Numbered from the stretch's first letter, positions 1-13,900 are shown. The stretch is 64,000 nt of DNA from Aphidius gifuensis (GCF_014905175.1 NC_057789.1:26346555-26410554), one strand, 5' to 3'. The notes: generated by a model from the letters alone, not told the origin. Numbers and translations are program-made.

Positions 1-3000
1 TAATAAGCTATTGGTAATTTCCAAGGTTTATTTAGGCCTTGAAGCATAAATAAAAGACCCTTTTTTGCCTCATTACTTGTATTTTTCTCAGGTAGATCAT
101 TGCCATAATCTTGGTGGCCAACGACACTATCTGAATGGCAATTATAAAAGTACCGTGGTTTAACCGACATCTCATCGTAAGCTAAAATACAATTCAAATC
201 TAACCGTTCCATTTGTTTTACTCGAATAGCAATAGCTTCTAATAGACTCTTGTTAAGACCTACACCAAGACTTATTGCTGCAGAGATCCTTCCAACTGTA
301 CGAATGCTTGGTAAAGAATTTGGAATTTTTTTCATTAAATTTCGATATAACTTTGGCCCACGACGATACAGGCTTAATGAGTTTAATTTCTCTTCAATGC
401 TCCAACGACGTCCATGTGGATTTGTTCCATCATGGCGTCTATCAGCTTTGAGCCATTGGTCTAACAGTGGTGATGAAGTTTCGATGTCACCACGGGCTAC
501 AGACTGCTTCAGATTATTGTACAAATTTTTAATCTCCTTCGTTTTATTTTTCTCTATTTGCAGCTTATTATTTATGTCAACTATGGCTTTTTCCATTAAA
601 AAAGTTCGTTTATTCAGACGTGTATCGAAATTTATATTATACTTATTCATAAGCATGATCCGACCGCATCTGGTAATCTCTAAAAAAAAATAATCGACAT
701 ACTAAACAAGAGCTACGGAAAAAATTTAATATGTTCATCTGAAAATTCATTGTCAAAAAAAAACATTAAATGCAGTTCAATTTCATTTTTCAGTCATCTG
801 ACATTTTTACAATTAAATATGTAAAAAAAAATTTAAAAACTATAATCATAGACATATAGTCTTGGTTAATTATTTAGTCATGACTATATTATTACTTTCA
901 TAGTGTTCACGTCACTATTACATAATTTTAGTAGTCTAATCTACACATATATATCTAAATATAACAAACAAATAAAGAGTACATATATGTTCTTTATTGT
1001 TTTCGTCTCGTTTCATTTTTATTAATTAGTGACAATTAAACACTAATTATTGTGGTGCAATTTATTTATTTTTATATTTTTTGTTGGTAATTTATTTTGT
1101 TAATTTCAGGCCAAGCAAAACTTTGTGTATTTCTGTACAAACTAATTTCCCTTTGTTATTTTATATTGTATTATTTATTATTATTAAATTATATATGATA
1201 TGATATTATGAAAGAAATGATAAATTACAAATATTCAATATTCGAAAAATATGCGTTAAAAAACAAAAAATATAATAAAAAAGAAAGTAACGTACAGACA
1301 TGTTAATTATAACATAGTGTATGTTACTTTATTCTTGAATGTTATAATAATTTTTTTACTTCTATTCAACAAGTTTTATTTATTTAAAAATTTTTACCAG
1401 ACTCAGTATTATAAAATAAAATAAAATAATAATGTGTTCTTGCCGGTGGAAAAAAGTAATTGCAATTGGGTTTGTTGAAAGAATAATAATTATTTTCGGC
1501 TTAGGTGAACAAACATTCCATCCAAATTAAAGAAAAAAAAAAAAAGATAGTTAATGATTAAATTTTTTTTTTTACAAATAGTATTTAGTATATTTATTTA
1601 TTTGAAGTAAAGAGCTCAACAGAGTAAACTCCAATTACAGGGCTACATACATATTTGTTTAATAATATTTATATGATTAAAATCGATTAGTCTTAACATA
1701 CGTAATTGTATAAGCAATTTTTATAACGTTGCATTTAAGATGATTAATTATTAGACTTGTTTTATACACTGATATAATTTTGCGTATTTTAAATAGACTG
1801 AAAATCATAGATAATGATTTCACTGTTATTATAAAAATTTTATATATACTGTATGAAAAAAGATGAAAAAAAAAAAACAAACGAACTCCAAGCCTAATCA
1901 ACGTGTACCTTTTTTTTTTTTTTGAAGGGAGGATAAATAATATTTATTGAGAATATATATAAAATGGCAATAAAATTTTTTAGATTTGCAAAATTGCAAA
2001 AAGAAATGATGATAATAATAATAACAACTAAGACTAAAAAAATGTATAGGTAACTTAGTTTTTAAATATATTTTAACTAGATTTTTTTTTTTTTTTTGTA
2101 CATAAATGCAATGGTCAATGACTAATTCTACACGACACTCTTTCAAAACACTAATTATATAATTATCATAATTGCGCTTAGTTTTTTTTTTATTTTTAAT
2201 TTAACTCAATTTTTTTTTTCGTAATAATTAATTTATTAATATAAATTATTTATCAAATGTTTTTTTCATTTTTTATCAAATATATTTTATCGAAACAAAG
2301 CAATTATTATTATTAATAAATATTTTTTTGGATTGTTCATTTTTTGGGGATTTTAAAAAGTAAATTTATTTGATATGAAAATTGGCTTTTTAAATATCGG
2401 TGCGTAATTAATTTGTTACTTGATGTGTTTTTCAATCAATCATTATCTGTTTACTGCAAAATTTAAAATATGAAAGAAAATAAAAATGTAATGTTGATGA
2501 TTTGAAATAATTCAAGTGCGATAATTGTTGTTGCAATGTTAAACTGTTTTACAATATATATATTTTTTGTCACCTCACGGATTTTTGCCAATTACATCAG
2601 GGCCATATTAATCGCACTTGACTATTAATTATCAAGCCAGATAAATAAATCGCATAAACGTTAATTATCTGTGATAGAAAGTGTTTTGAAAATTGTCTAG
2701 ATTTTATTTGTATTACAAGCATAACTTTTTTTTTTATTTCAAAATACGTTTATTGTAATTTTAAATTCTCATATTTATTGAGAGTTTAAAATAATTTGAT
2801 TAATTTTTATTTGACGTATATATAAATTTAAAAAAAAAATAATGCGATATAATCAAAGGCTCGATATGCCCGACTAACGCAAGACAATTTAATTTAAAAA
2901 ATATTAATTAATGAAGAAATCTAATTTTAATATGTAGAGGTATATCTCGATATTATACATAATGTTATACATGCAATGTTGCTCGGTCAAACTCAGTATT

Positions 3001-6000
3001 AATAATTAAAAGTTTAAAAAAAAATAGTAACAAAAAGCTACTAGCTTAAAATATAAACAGAAATTTATTATCTCATCTCGAGTCATGTGGTTTTTATTTT
3101 TTTTTTTAAATATAACAAACAGACTATATAGAGACTAAATAATACAGAGTGTATTATTATTATTTTATTTTATTTTATTACAACTACAACACACAACCCT
3201 AACTTAAATACTGTTCTGCACTTCCTGATACAAAATAAAATGCATCATAAAATAAAAATAAATATAAAAACTATTATTTTTAATATTATCATTATTGTAA
3301 AAATAAATTTTTCAAATAAATAAATTAATTAAAAATACTATTTAATTTTGGTATAAAAAAAAATAAAAGACTTTATAAATTTCAGAAATTTATGTATTTT
3401 TAGGATAAATGAAAAATAAAATAATAATACACTTTCCTTATATACAAAAAATGTGAGTTATATGCCGTGATGTCTGTTTGACAAATGGCATATATTTACA
3501 AGGGATTAGTCAAATAAAATAGTGCGATAAATGTAGCGGTTATAACGCGCACCCTACAAACTCTTATACATATATCCGAAGAATTAAATGAAACAAAGAA
3601 AAAAAAAAAAGCCAAAATATAGGATATAGATAATAAAAATATATATTAAAAAAAGAAACCCTTGATATTTACAAGTTTGTGGAAAGATATAGGAATGTGC
3701 AATATGGTTGGTATATATACCCTGTCACACATTCGATTCGCTGGGGTGCTCTTAAATTTTCTCCTTGGTATATGCAGTTACAATTATTTGTGAATGTATC
3801 ATCGTATATTCCGGTATGACACCGTAGATATAAAACGTTTACCAAGAAATTTATAAATACGGAAAAAAAACTCTAAAAAAGTTAGCAAAACATTGACGAA
3901 TTTTTAAGTTACCGATTTATATTTACAGGGGACCCCGTATTTTTACGGCTTCTTTTATTTTTTTATGACAACAAACAAATTTTGAAGGCTTTTAAAAAAG
4001 GAGAATTTATTTTTACGGGGCACCCCGTACTTATAAATAACATATAACGTCAACAAAGGTATAATTACAAAATACCCCGTAGTTTTATCTAAAAGAAAAA
4101 CATAAAAACAAATTTATTTACACGACAGTCATAATTGACACGATGCAAATAATTTTAATTAGTAACAAACATGTGATTTTATTTATAAAATAAATAGAAA
4201 ATGTCCAAGGAAAAGCAGTAGCTGAGGAAAAGATGTAGCTAAGGAAAAGATGTAGCTAAGGAATTGATGTGACTCGGGAATTATTTCCTTGAAACATATT
4301 TTTTTGGCAACATCTTTTCCTTAGCTACTGCTTTTTCTTGGACATTTGTATTTTAAAAAAATAAATTTACATGTATTTTCTTTATAAAGAAAATAAAAAC
4401 TATGAGCAGTATTAGTGAAAGATGTAGCTAAGGAATTAATGTGACTAAGGAATTAATGTTGCCAAAAAATTATAGTTCAAGGAAATAATTTCTTAGTCAC
4501 ATTAATTCCTTAGCTTCATCTTTTCCTTAGCTACATCTTTTCCTTAGCTACTGCTTTTCCTTAGCTACTGCTTTTCCTTAGCTACTGCTTTTCCTTGGAC
4601 ATTTTTTATTTATATTATAAATAAAATAAATGTAAATTGAATTTTTAAAAATACAAATGTCCAAGGAAAAGCAGTAGCTAAGGAAAAGATGTAGCTAAGG
4701 AATTAATGTGACTAAGGAATTAATGTTGCCAAAAAATTGTGTTTCAAGGAAATAATTCCTTAGTCACAATAATTCCTTAGCTACATCTTTTCCTTAGCTA
4801 CTGCTTTTCCTTAGCTACTGCTTTTCCTTGGACATTTTTTATTTATTTTATAAATAAAATACATGTAAATTTATTTTTCAAAAATACAAATGTCCAAGAA
4901 AAAGCAGTAGCTAAGGAAAAGATGTAGCTAAGGAATTAATGTGACTAAGGAATTAATGTTGCCAAAAAATTATAGTTCAAGGAAATAATTCCTTAGTCAC
5001 ATTAATTCCTTAGCTTCATCTTTTCCTTAGCTACTGCTTTTCCTTAGCTACTGCTTTTCCTTAGCTACTGCTTTTCCTTGGACATTTTTTATTTATATTA
5101 TAAATAAAATAAATGTAAATTGATTTTTTAAAAATAAAAATGTCCAAGGAAAAGCAGTAGCTAAGGAAAAAATGTAGCTAAGGAAAAAATGTGACTAAGG
5201 AATTAATGTTGCCAAAGAATTATATTTCAAGGGAATTATTCCCGAGCCACATTAATTCCTTAGCTACATCTTTTCCTTAGCTACTGCTTTTCCTTAGCTA
5301 CTGCTTTTCCTTAGCTACTGCTTTTCCTTAGCTACTGCTTTTCCTTGGACATTTTTTATTTATATTATAAATAAAATAAATGTAAATTGATTTTTTAAAA
5401 ATAAAAATGTCCAAGGAAAAGCAGTAGCTAAGGAAAAAATGTAGCTAAGGAATTAATGTGACTAAGGAATTAATGTTGCCAAAAAATTATAGTTCAAGGA
5501 AATAATTCCTTAGTCACATTAATTCCTTAGCTACATCTTTTCCTTAGCTACATCTTTTCCTTAGCTACTGCTTTTCCTTAGCTACTGCTTTTCCTTAGCT
5601 ACTGCTTTTCCTTGGACATTTTTTATTTATATTATAAATAAAATAAATGTAAATTGAATTTTTAAAAATAAAAATGTCCAAGGAAAAGCAGTAGCTAAGG
5701 AAAAAATGTAGCTAAGGAATTAATGTGACTAAGGAATTAATGTGACTAAGGAATTAATGTTGCCAAAAAATTATAGTTCAAGGAAATAATTCCTTAGTCA
5801 CATTAATTCCTTAGCTACATCTTTTCCTTAGCTACTGCTTTTCCTTAGCTACTGCTTTTCCTTGGCCATTATTATTTTTTTAATAATTAAAATAAATGTA
5901 AATTGATTTTTTAAAAATAAAAATGTCCAAGGAAAAGCAGTAGCTAAGGAAAAGATGTAGCTAAGGAATTAATGTGACTAAGGAATTAATGTTGCCAAAA

Positions 6001-9000
6001 AATTGTGTTTCAAGGAAATAATTCCTTAGTCACAATAATTCCTTAGCTACATCTTTTCCTTAGCTACTGCTTTTCCTTAGCTACTGCTTTTCCTTAGCTA
6101 CTGCTTTTCCTTAGCTACTGCTTTTCCTTGGACATTTTTTATTTATATTATAAATAAAATAAATGTAAATTGAATTTTTAAAAATAAAAATGTCCAAGGA
6201 AAAGCAGTAGCTAAGGAAAAAATGTAGCTAAGGAATTAATGTGACTAAGGAATTAATGTTGCCAAAAAATTATAGTTCAAGGAAATAATTTCAGTCCACT
6301 AATTCCTTAGTTTCATCTTCTTTCCTTAGCTACTGCTTTTCCTTCTTAATTAGCTTTTTTTTCCTTAGCTACTGCTTTTCCTTGGACATTTTATTTATAT
6401 TATAAATAAAATAAATGTAAATTGATTTTTAAAAATAAAATGTCCAAGGAAAAGCAGTAGCTATGAAAAATGTGCTATGAAAATGTGACTAAGGAATTAA
6501 TGTTGCCAAAAATTATATTTCAAGGAATAATTCCTTTGTTTCTCACACTCCTTAGCTACATCTTTTCCTTAGCTACTGCTTTTCCTTAGTCGCTTTTCCT
6601 TAGTTTTTCCTTGTTATTAAAATTTATTACTGCTTTTCCTTGACATTTTTTATTTATATTATAAATAAAATAAATGTAAATTGAATTTTAAAATAAAATG
6701 TCCAGGAAAAGCAGTACTTAAAAGCTAACTAAGGAAAAAATGTGACCTAAGGAATTAATGTTGCCAAAAAAATTATATTTCAAGGGAATTATTCCTTAGC
6801 CACATTAATTCCTAGCTACATCTTTCCTTAGCTACTGCTTTCCTTAGCTACTGCTTTTCGCTACTGCTTTTCATAGCTACTGCTTTTTCTTAGCTACTGC
6901 TTTTCCTGGACATTTTTTATTTATATTATAAATAAAATAAATGTAAATTGAATTTTTAAAAATAAAAATGTCAAGGAAAGAGCAGTAGCTAAAAATATAT
7001 AGGAAAAAAAATAATAGGAATTAATGTTGCCAAAGAATTATATTTCAAGGGAATTATTCCCGAGCCACATTAATTCCTTAGCTACATCTTTTCCTTAGCT
7101 ACATCTTTTCCTTAGCTACTGCTTTTCCTTAGCTACTGCTTTTCCTTGGACATTTTTTATTTATATTATAAATAAAATAAATGTAAATTGATTTTTTAAA
7201 AATAAAAATGTCCAAGGAAAAGCAGTAGCTAAGGAAAAGCAGTAGCTAAGGAAAAGATGTAGCTAAGGAATTAATGTTGCCAAAAAATTATAGTTCAAGG
7301 AAATAATTCCTTAGTCACATTAATTCCTTAGCTACATCTTTTCCTTAGCTACATCTTTTCCTTAGCTACTGCTTTTCCTTAGCTACATCTTTTCCTTGGA
7401 CATTTTTTATTTATATTATAAATAAAATAAATGTAAATTGATTTTTTAAAAATAAAAATGTCCAAGGAAAAGCAGTAGCTAAGGAAAAAATGTGACTAAG
7501 GAATTAATGTTGCCAAAAAATTATAGTTCAAGGAAATAATTCCTTAGTCACATTAATTCCTTAGCTACATCTTTTCCTTAGCTACATCTTTTCCTTAGCT
7601 ACTGCTTTTCCTTAGCTACTGCTTTTCCTTGGCCATTATTATTTATTTTATAGATAAAATACATGTAAATTTATTTTTTAAAAATAAAAATGTCCAAGGA
7701 AAAGCAGTAGCTAAGGAAAAGATGGAGCTAAGGAATTAAGGTTGCCAAATAATGATGTTTAAAAAAATAATGCTGCTCCAAAAATAATTTTTTTTGGCAA
7801 CCTTAATTCCTCAGCTACATCTTTTTCTTAGCTACTGCTTTTCCTTGGACATTTTTATTTTTTTGATAATTAAAATACATGTGAGTTTATTTTTTAAAAA
7901 TAAAAATGTCCAAGGAAAAGCAGTAGCTGAGGCAAGAATGTTGCTATGGAATCAATGTTTCCAAAGAATGATGTTTAAAAAAATCAATGCTGCTCAAAAA
8001 ATAATTTTATTGGCAACCTTAATTCCTTAGCTACATCTTTTTCATAGCTACTGCTTATCCTCGGACATTTTTATTAAATTAAAAAATTATATTTATGAAT
8101 GAAAATTAATTTATCACGAGCAGTTTAATTTTTTAAAATAATTGTTTTCTTCTAGTTTTCAATTAATTCAATCAATTGTCGAGTGGAAAAAATAATATGA
8201 TGAAATATATGTAAATATATTTAAGTTTATGCTTAAAAAATAAATTTTATGTGCCTACCTTTTTCCAACCTATTCACTCATGAAAAAGAAAATAAGCATT
8301 TTAAAAATTGATAATTTTCGACTGGTGTATTACAAACCCATGAAGTTACCTTTTAAAATCTGTTTAATCAGCCCCAACACAGCTCTTTCACCAACTCCCA
8401 AAAATAACCACCCTCCTTTCCCATTTGCCGAATTAGCACAGCAATTTCTGTGAATAATAAAATATTATTAGATATTTTACAAACCCACAATGTTACTTTT
8501 AAAATCTGTTCAACCAGCCCCAACATACCCTTTTGCCAACTCCCAAAAATCTCCAACCTACTTTCTCATTTGCAGAATTAGCACAGCAATTGTTGTGAAT
8601 ATTAAAATATTATTAGATATTTTACAAATCCATAATGTTGCTTTTTAAAATCTGTACAACCAGCCCCAACATAGCCCTTTCGTAAATCCCCAAAAATCTC
8701 CACCCCATTTTCCCATTTGCAGAATTAGCACAGCAATTTCTGTGAATAATAAACTATTATTAAATTCACGAAAAACATAATTTGCCTGATTTTTAGGCTA
8801 ATCAACATTGTTAATTATAAATATGTTTTAACGTTGTCGAATGTAAAATATAAGAAATATATATTACCCAAAAATAAAAATAAGACAGCATTTTTTAAAT
8901 AAACAACATAGATAGACTCTTCAAGAGAATGCCAATATAAATATTTTTCAATATTTTAAAATGTTAAAAAAATCTTTTTGATAATAATTTTATCAATTAT

Positions 9001-9856
9001 CACTTATAATTATTAACAAATGAAAATATATCTTAAAAAATAAAAATGATAAAAGCTGTCTTGAAAAGATAAAATTGATTGCAAACAAAAAGAAAAAATT
9101 GAAAATAGAAATATATATTTAAAAAAGTTACCTTTTTCTGATGGGGACAAACAATTTGCATTTTCTATGTCATTTCCAGAATTATTTTCCATTGATATTA
9201 ACGGTGAATCAAGAGTATCGTCTGGATTAACATCAATTGACATAGACGATCTATCAAGTAATGTTGCATCTGGAGAAGCATCCATTCTAATACCAGGTTC
9301 ATCACCATCATTTATTGGATTTGGATCTAAATTATTAGAATCATCTTTGTCTAAACCTTAAAAGACAAAAAAATGCAAATAAATAGCTAAATCATCACAG
9401 CACCGACACTGAAGGAATATTAATAAAATTAATTTACTTTCCAAACCCAGCTTTCTAGAATCTTTTACTTTTTTAAATTCTTGTATCATCTGTTCAGTTA
9501 ATTGTTTTCCAGGAAGATGAAGGCATGGTAATTCACCTTTTGAAGGCCTACGATTTTTTCCTTTGCCAATTATTTGTTTTTTAACATTATAATGGCATAT
9601 ACATATGCCAATTGTTCTGACTATTGTTGAATGTGTCATAGAAATTAACCTCTCATTGCCAGTCAACTGTAGAACTTTTTGAAAACTGAAAAAAAAGTAT
9701 CAATAGATGTAATAATTCAAATTGTTTTACAATAAATAATAATAAATGAGATAGTTACTGTTCAAAGAACGATGGCATTTTAAATACAGTGCATCTCTTT
9801 GAATTTAATGAACTATTACTGTGTCTACAATTTAAAACTCCACAACGTTTCCCCAT
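1..9856 (-). CDS. THAP-domain P-element-type transposase, 3' end beyond window
   Basis: Exons as complement: 9759-9856, 9438-9685, 9132-9356, and 1-679 continuing past the left edge; every junction keeps phase and has GT/AG ends. About 416 residues are visible, with no stop. Residues 1-95 form a THAP zinc finger (C2CH): CGVLNC near the start, ICICH further on, then the closing ELPCLHLP box, which matches the AVPxxF position of THAP proteins. A Ser/Asp/Asn-rich linker follows (about 116-190), then a helical Lys/Glu-rich stretch, then the transposase core with HGRRW, GPKLYRNL and AYDEMSVK. The last resembles the FDEVSVK region of THAP9/P-element transposases, where the first catalytic Asp sits. 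Such proteins bind terminal DNA through THAP and cut and paste DNA. The start ATG is in a good context (gacaATGG) just after a probable 5'UTR intron (complement 9865-9962). It could be an active element or a domesticated gene; the 3' part and terminal repeats are not visible. Confidence 0.8.
680..4200. other. Left part of the large transposase intron
   Basis: Extremely AT-rich intron sequence. An acceptor (T tract plus AG at complement 680-681) sits next to exon 4. I see no coding exon. Around 3925-4085 the words ACCCCGT and ACGGGG recur several times, possibly a decayed repeat. Homopolymer A/T runs are frequent. The short reading frames here are low-complexity and unsupported. Confidence 0.5.
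4201..8067. repeat. Tandem array of ~16 palindromic (fold-back) units
   Basis: Sixteen head-to-tail units with a period of about 250 bp, at roughly 4201, 4403, 4657, 4890, 5140, 5407, 5674, 5923, 6190, 6440, 6698, 6968, 7208, 7458, 7690 and 7906. Each starts ATGTCCAAGGAAAAGCAG and ends with the reverse complement, CTGCTTTTCCTTGGACAT. In the best units the arms pair over about 65 nt around a loop of about 30 nt containing TTGCCAAAAAATTATA. Each arm is built from 16-17-bp sub-repeats (AGCTAAGGAAAAGCAGT, AGCTAAGGAAAAGATGT, CTAAGGAATTAATG), whose number differs between arms and units. Units are separated by an AT-rich spacer of about 55 bp (TTTATTTATATTATAAATAA...). Units 9-12 (6190-7150) are eroded by indels, and the last two are diverged. 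No coding capacity is supported. Confidence 0.93.
8328..8757. repeat. Three-copy tandem repeat, period ~146 bp
   Basis: Three diverged copies begin with TTACAAACCCA-like words at about 8331, 8478 and 8623. Each contains AAAATCTGTT(C/T)AA, CAGCCCCAACA, CCAACTCCCAAAAAT and TTAGCACAGCAATT in the same order. The unit is unrelated to the neighbouring palindromic array and lies in the same transposase intron. The reading frame across copies 1 and 2 is a by-product of the repeat. Confidence 0.85.
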
Positions 9857-10978
9857 TGTCAAGCCTAAAACAAAACACATTTTTATTTATTTATAACAAT
9901 AAAAAAAATTAAACAAAATATTTTATAGTATTTTTGTTTCAAATCCATCAACAATTACTAACCTTAAAATCGTCTGGAAGCTGATTATAATTAGCACAAA
10001 TAATGATGGTTAATCACTATCTTTATTAAATCAAGTAATTTATACTATCATCACTAAACCACTTAAATTTTTCGTGATATTAATGCAATTAAATTGCCAA
10101 TTATAATTTTTTTTCAAGTTCTTTGTTATATTTTACAACCGAGAGTCTGAAAAAAAGCGCAATAAAATGCAATAAACAACAAGTTGCCACCATTTTGTCA
10201 CGCAGCCATTTTTTTAATAGATCGAACCGATAAGATTGGATGCTAACATATCTGGATTTTTTAAGTCGATAAAATTATCATAGTTTTCTACATTTATCTC
10301 GTGGACTGATATCCAAAAAGATAGAAAGTGGGGATGCCATAGGAGTGTCCAGAGCCTGATTCTTTACCAGTTGACACCCCCAATAGCTATAAATTAAGAG
10401 AAACATGAACACCGCCGATCGACATTTTAGTTGATCTTTTTTTTCCTAGATGGTCTAACTTATTCAATTTTGATTAGAAAAAAAAAAAAACAAAACATCA
10501 AAACAATTATAAAATGTATAAACAAATATTTATAAAATATAAATTAATAAATTAAATCTAATTTACCAATTTTTTAATTCAAACTACTATGCTAATTTTA
10601 TTTTAACAGTTTTATTTTTTCTCTCTTGCAAATGCAATTTTAACGAAAAGTTTTTTATGAGAAATTAGTGTGTGGGAGAGTTTACGAGGAAACATTGAAT
10701 TCATAACAATAACAAACAAACAAACAAGCCATTAAATTACTTTTTAAAAATCATCATTATCAAGCTTTATTTTATAAATAAAAAACTCTCACATAAATAA
10801 GAAATTTTAATTAAACTTTTGACAATCAGCAAAGTATATTTTAAAAAAGTAAATAAAATACTTTGCGCAAACTCCTGAATAATCGTCGTCGTCATAGTGG
10901 TGCGTATAAAATAACAAAAAAAAAAAAAAACAAGAGGCCTTGATGTTTTATCGATTAATTTCATAGTTGGTTTGTGAC
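9857..10978. promoter_or_regulatory. Divergent intergenic region between transposase gene and ARFGEF3-like gene
   Basis: The two genes are transcribed away from each other across about 1.1 kb. The left end contains the inferred 5'UTR of the transposase gene: an exon ending at 9963 with donor GTTAGT, and an acceptor before 9864. The middle (10200-10420) is less AT-rich and has a TATAAATTAA-like word near 10388. Close to the ARFGEF3-like start, TTTATCGATTAA (about 10942-10953) resembles the insect DRE core TATCGATA. The actual start sites cannot be fixed from sequence. Confidence 0.45.
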
Positions 10979-13900
10979 ATGGAGGATCTCCTGCTGCAAA
11001 TTATTAAAGAATCACAAAATGCAAAATTATCAAATTTACGTAAATCAGCACAAGATGCATATGGTAAGTAGATTCATCATCAGCCTCATCAAAAAATATT
11101 TCTAATTATTTCTTAATTATTTCATTAGATTTCATGGAAAAACAACAGGGATTGCTACGTGATCCCCCACATGAATTGCGTACAAAGTGTCTTCATACAA
11201 TCCAGCTGTCATTGGAAACAAAAAAAAGTAAATTTGTATCCTATGGAATAGCTGGTTTACACGTAAGCATATAAATATTTTTTAATTTAAATAGAAAAAT
11301 ATAACATTAAAATAATCTGCAATGCAGTAATTTATTTTTAATCATAACATTTTTTTTTCTTTTATATCCGGTTTGATAATAAATTTGATAATAATTATAT
11401 CATACAGAGATAAAAATTTTTATATAATGTTTTTTATTTTTCTAGAAAATATTAAGAGACGATAGATTTCAGTCACCATATGAACCAGAGGATGACTCAC
11501 TCTGGTTACCGGCACAAATGTTACACGCTATGGGGTCAATACTTTCGCAGTCAGATGATACACAAACAGACATGCTCAAAGTAAATAGAAATAATAATTA
11601 AAAATACATATTTTTTTCTATAATATTTTTATCATTTTAATTGTAGGTTTTACTTCAAGTTGCTTGTTCTGTTTATTGGACAATGAATGGTCGTTTAATA
11701 ATAGCTATTTTAACAACTTGTTGTGACGCATTTGAAAATGGTAATCAAGCTGTTAGAACTGCTGCACAAGCTGCCACAAGCCAAACTCTCCGTTCATTCT
11801 GTCTTTTTCTTGGTAAATCAATAATCTGGTATTATGTATTTATCATACACACACACGCATTTGTTATTTGTATATATTTAATTGGTATTTTTAATTAGAT
11901 GAAGAATGTCAAGAGATGGATGAATATGCTAAGAGAAATAAAAATCATCGTGAAAGAGGTGTTTCTTGTTTTAATGAAGCACTTCCAATTCTTCAATATA
12001 TATGTAGTAGACTTGATGAGGCACAAAGGTAAAGTGTTTTTTATATAGATTATATTATATTATTATTTTTAAAATTAAATTTAATTATTTGTTTGTTTTT
12101 TTTATATTTAGAAAAAAATATTCCAATAGTTCAAAGGGTGGAAACACAGTTGTATTTTTATTGGAATGTTTACACACACTTATATCATCTTTACCCCAAA
12201 AAATTCATACAAATGCTCATTTTACAACATTTTTATGGCAAAAATTTTGTCCAGCATTAATATCATTTCTTGGTACACCAAGAGTTGATAAAACATTTAC
12301 ATCACGAGAGGGTAAAGATAGTGAAATTGGTAGAGGATCAGGATACTTGACAGCATCATTAAGTTTTGATAGTCATCAAGCAAAAACAGTTTATAATATT
12401 GGAACCGAACTTGTACGTCTTGTTGGATGTGTTGGTCCACTTAGACCAGTACTTGAATCTGTATTTCATAGAATGTTATTATATCCACCACCTCAACAAA
12501 GACTTGAATCATTAAAAGCACTACGTGAACTTCTTCGTAGTCCAAGTAGAATTGTAGATTTTGCTGGACCACTTCTTGTTGAAGAAGAAAAAACAAGTCA
12601 ACCACAAAGTGACATGGCATTGATGCGTTTAGCAATGGATTCAATTGAAGAATCAACAAATTCTGGACAACCAGTGTTATGTGCAAGTGTATCATGTATT
12701 GTTTCAATGCTATCATCATTACAAGAATTATGTGAAGGTAAATCAATAAATCATAGTTATACATGTATGATTAATAAATTATATGGTGATCTTGAATCAT
12801 GTGATTATCGTGGACCATTGACTTATCAAAGTATGGCACGTTTACCAAAAAATTATCGTGAACAATTAGAGCTTATGAAAAAAACAAATGACAATGAATC
12901 AGATTCATCTGGTCATGGTCCATCAGAAAATGGTGATGGTGATTCAAGTGATACTGAAGGACCACAAAATGAATCTGATGATATTAATGATGATAATAAT
13001 AGTATTAATGATGATAATGATTATGAATTAGAAAATGAAAAAGAAAGATTACGTCTTGAAAAATTACCAAAATGTTTACATGTTGGACGACAAATTGCTG
13101 AAGAATGTAATGTTGATGTTGAACGTCATAATGCAAGAAAATTTATAAAAATATTACGTACTGATCTTATACCAAATGTATTATTATTACGTAGTAGTAT
13201 TGAAGTTGATGAAGCATTACAAAATTTTGCATCAGATTATTGTCAAGGTGTATTTGCAAATCAACAAAAAAATTATGATAAAAATAATGATATAAGCCTT
13301 GATAGAAGATGTGCCTTAATAACAATAATGAATGCTGATGGTATTTATCTAGCAACATATGCTGCATTATTATTAAATTTAAAATTAATTAAAATGAATT
13401 ATTATAATATTGATGGACATCCAGTACCACCAATAAGTGAAGAACAATTTGTTGAAGAAGTACATGGTTCTGGTGTACTTGTTTATTTATCAGCAACATG
13501 GTTATCAGAACTTTATCAACAAATATTAGCATCAAATTTATTAGAAAAATGTGGCTATAATCCATTGTCAACAGATAATTGTGCATTGGTTAATATATTA
13601 ATTGATGTTGATGGTATTTGTCGTAGTCAAAGTGGTGGACAATTGTTATCTGATTATAGAAGATTAGAAAAAGCACAATTAACGAGAAATGATATTACAA
13701 CAATGACACCTGAAGCTGAAGCTGGTGCAAAATTATCAAGACGTGTGTTAACATGTTGTTGGACAAGTATGATGACTGTATTAAAAGCTGGTTTAAATCC
13801 AATAAATGAAGAAACAAATAAAAGTATATTAAATCGTGATAATACAAAACGTGATATTAAAGATATTGTTGTACTTGCACTTGAGGGTCTTCACAAAGCA

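Noticed and set aside
250..693. Plus-strand frame of 147 codons
   Set aside because: It is the antisense of the transposase exon (complement 1-679), which has clear family motifs in the other orientation.
4201..8067. CRISPR-like array
   Set aside because: Units have no unique spacers, are internally palindromic and lie in an insect intron.
8368..8556. Minus-strand frame of 62 codons
   Set aside because: Spans two copies of the 146-bp tandem repeat and repeats itself.
9167..9361. Plus-strand frame of 64 codons
   Set aside because: Antisense shadow of transposase exon 3, whose minus-strand frame fits both splice phases.
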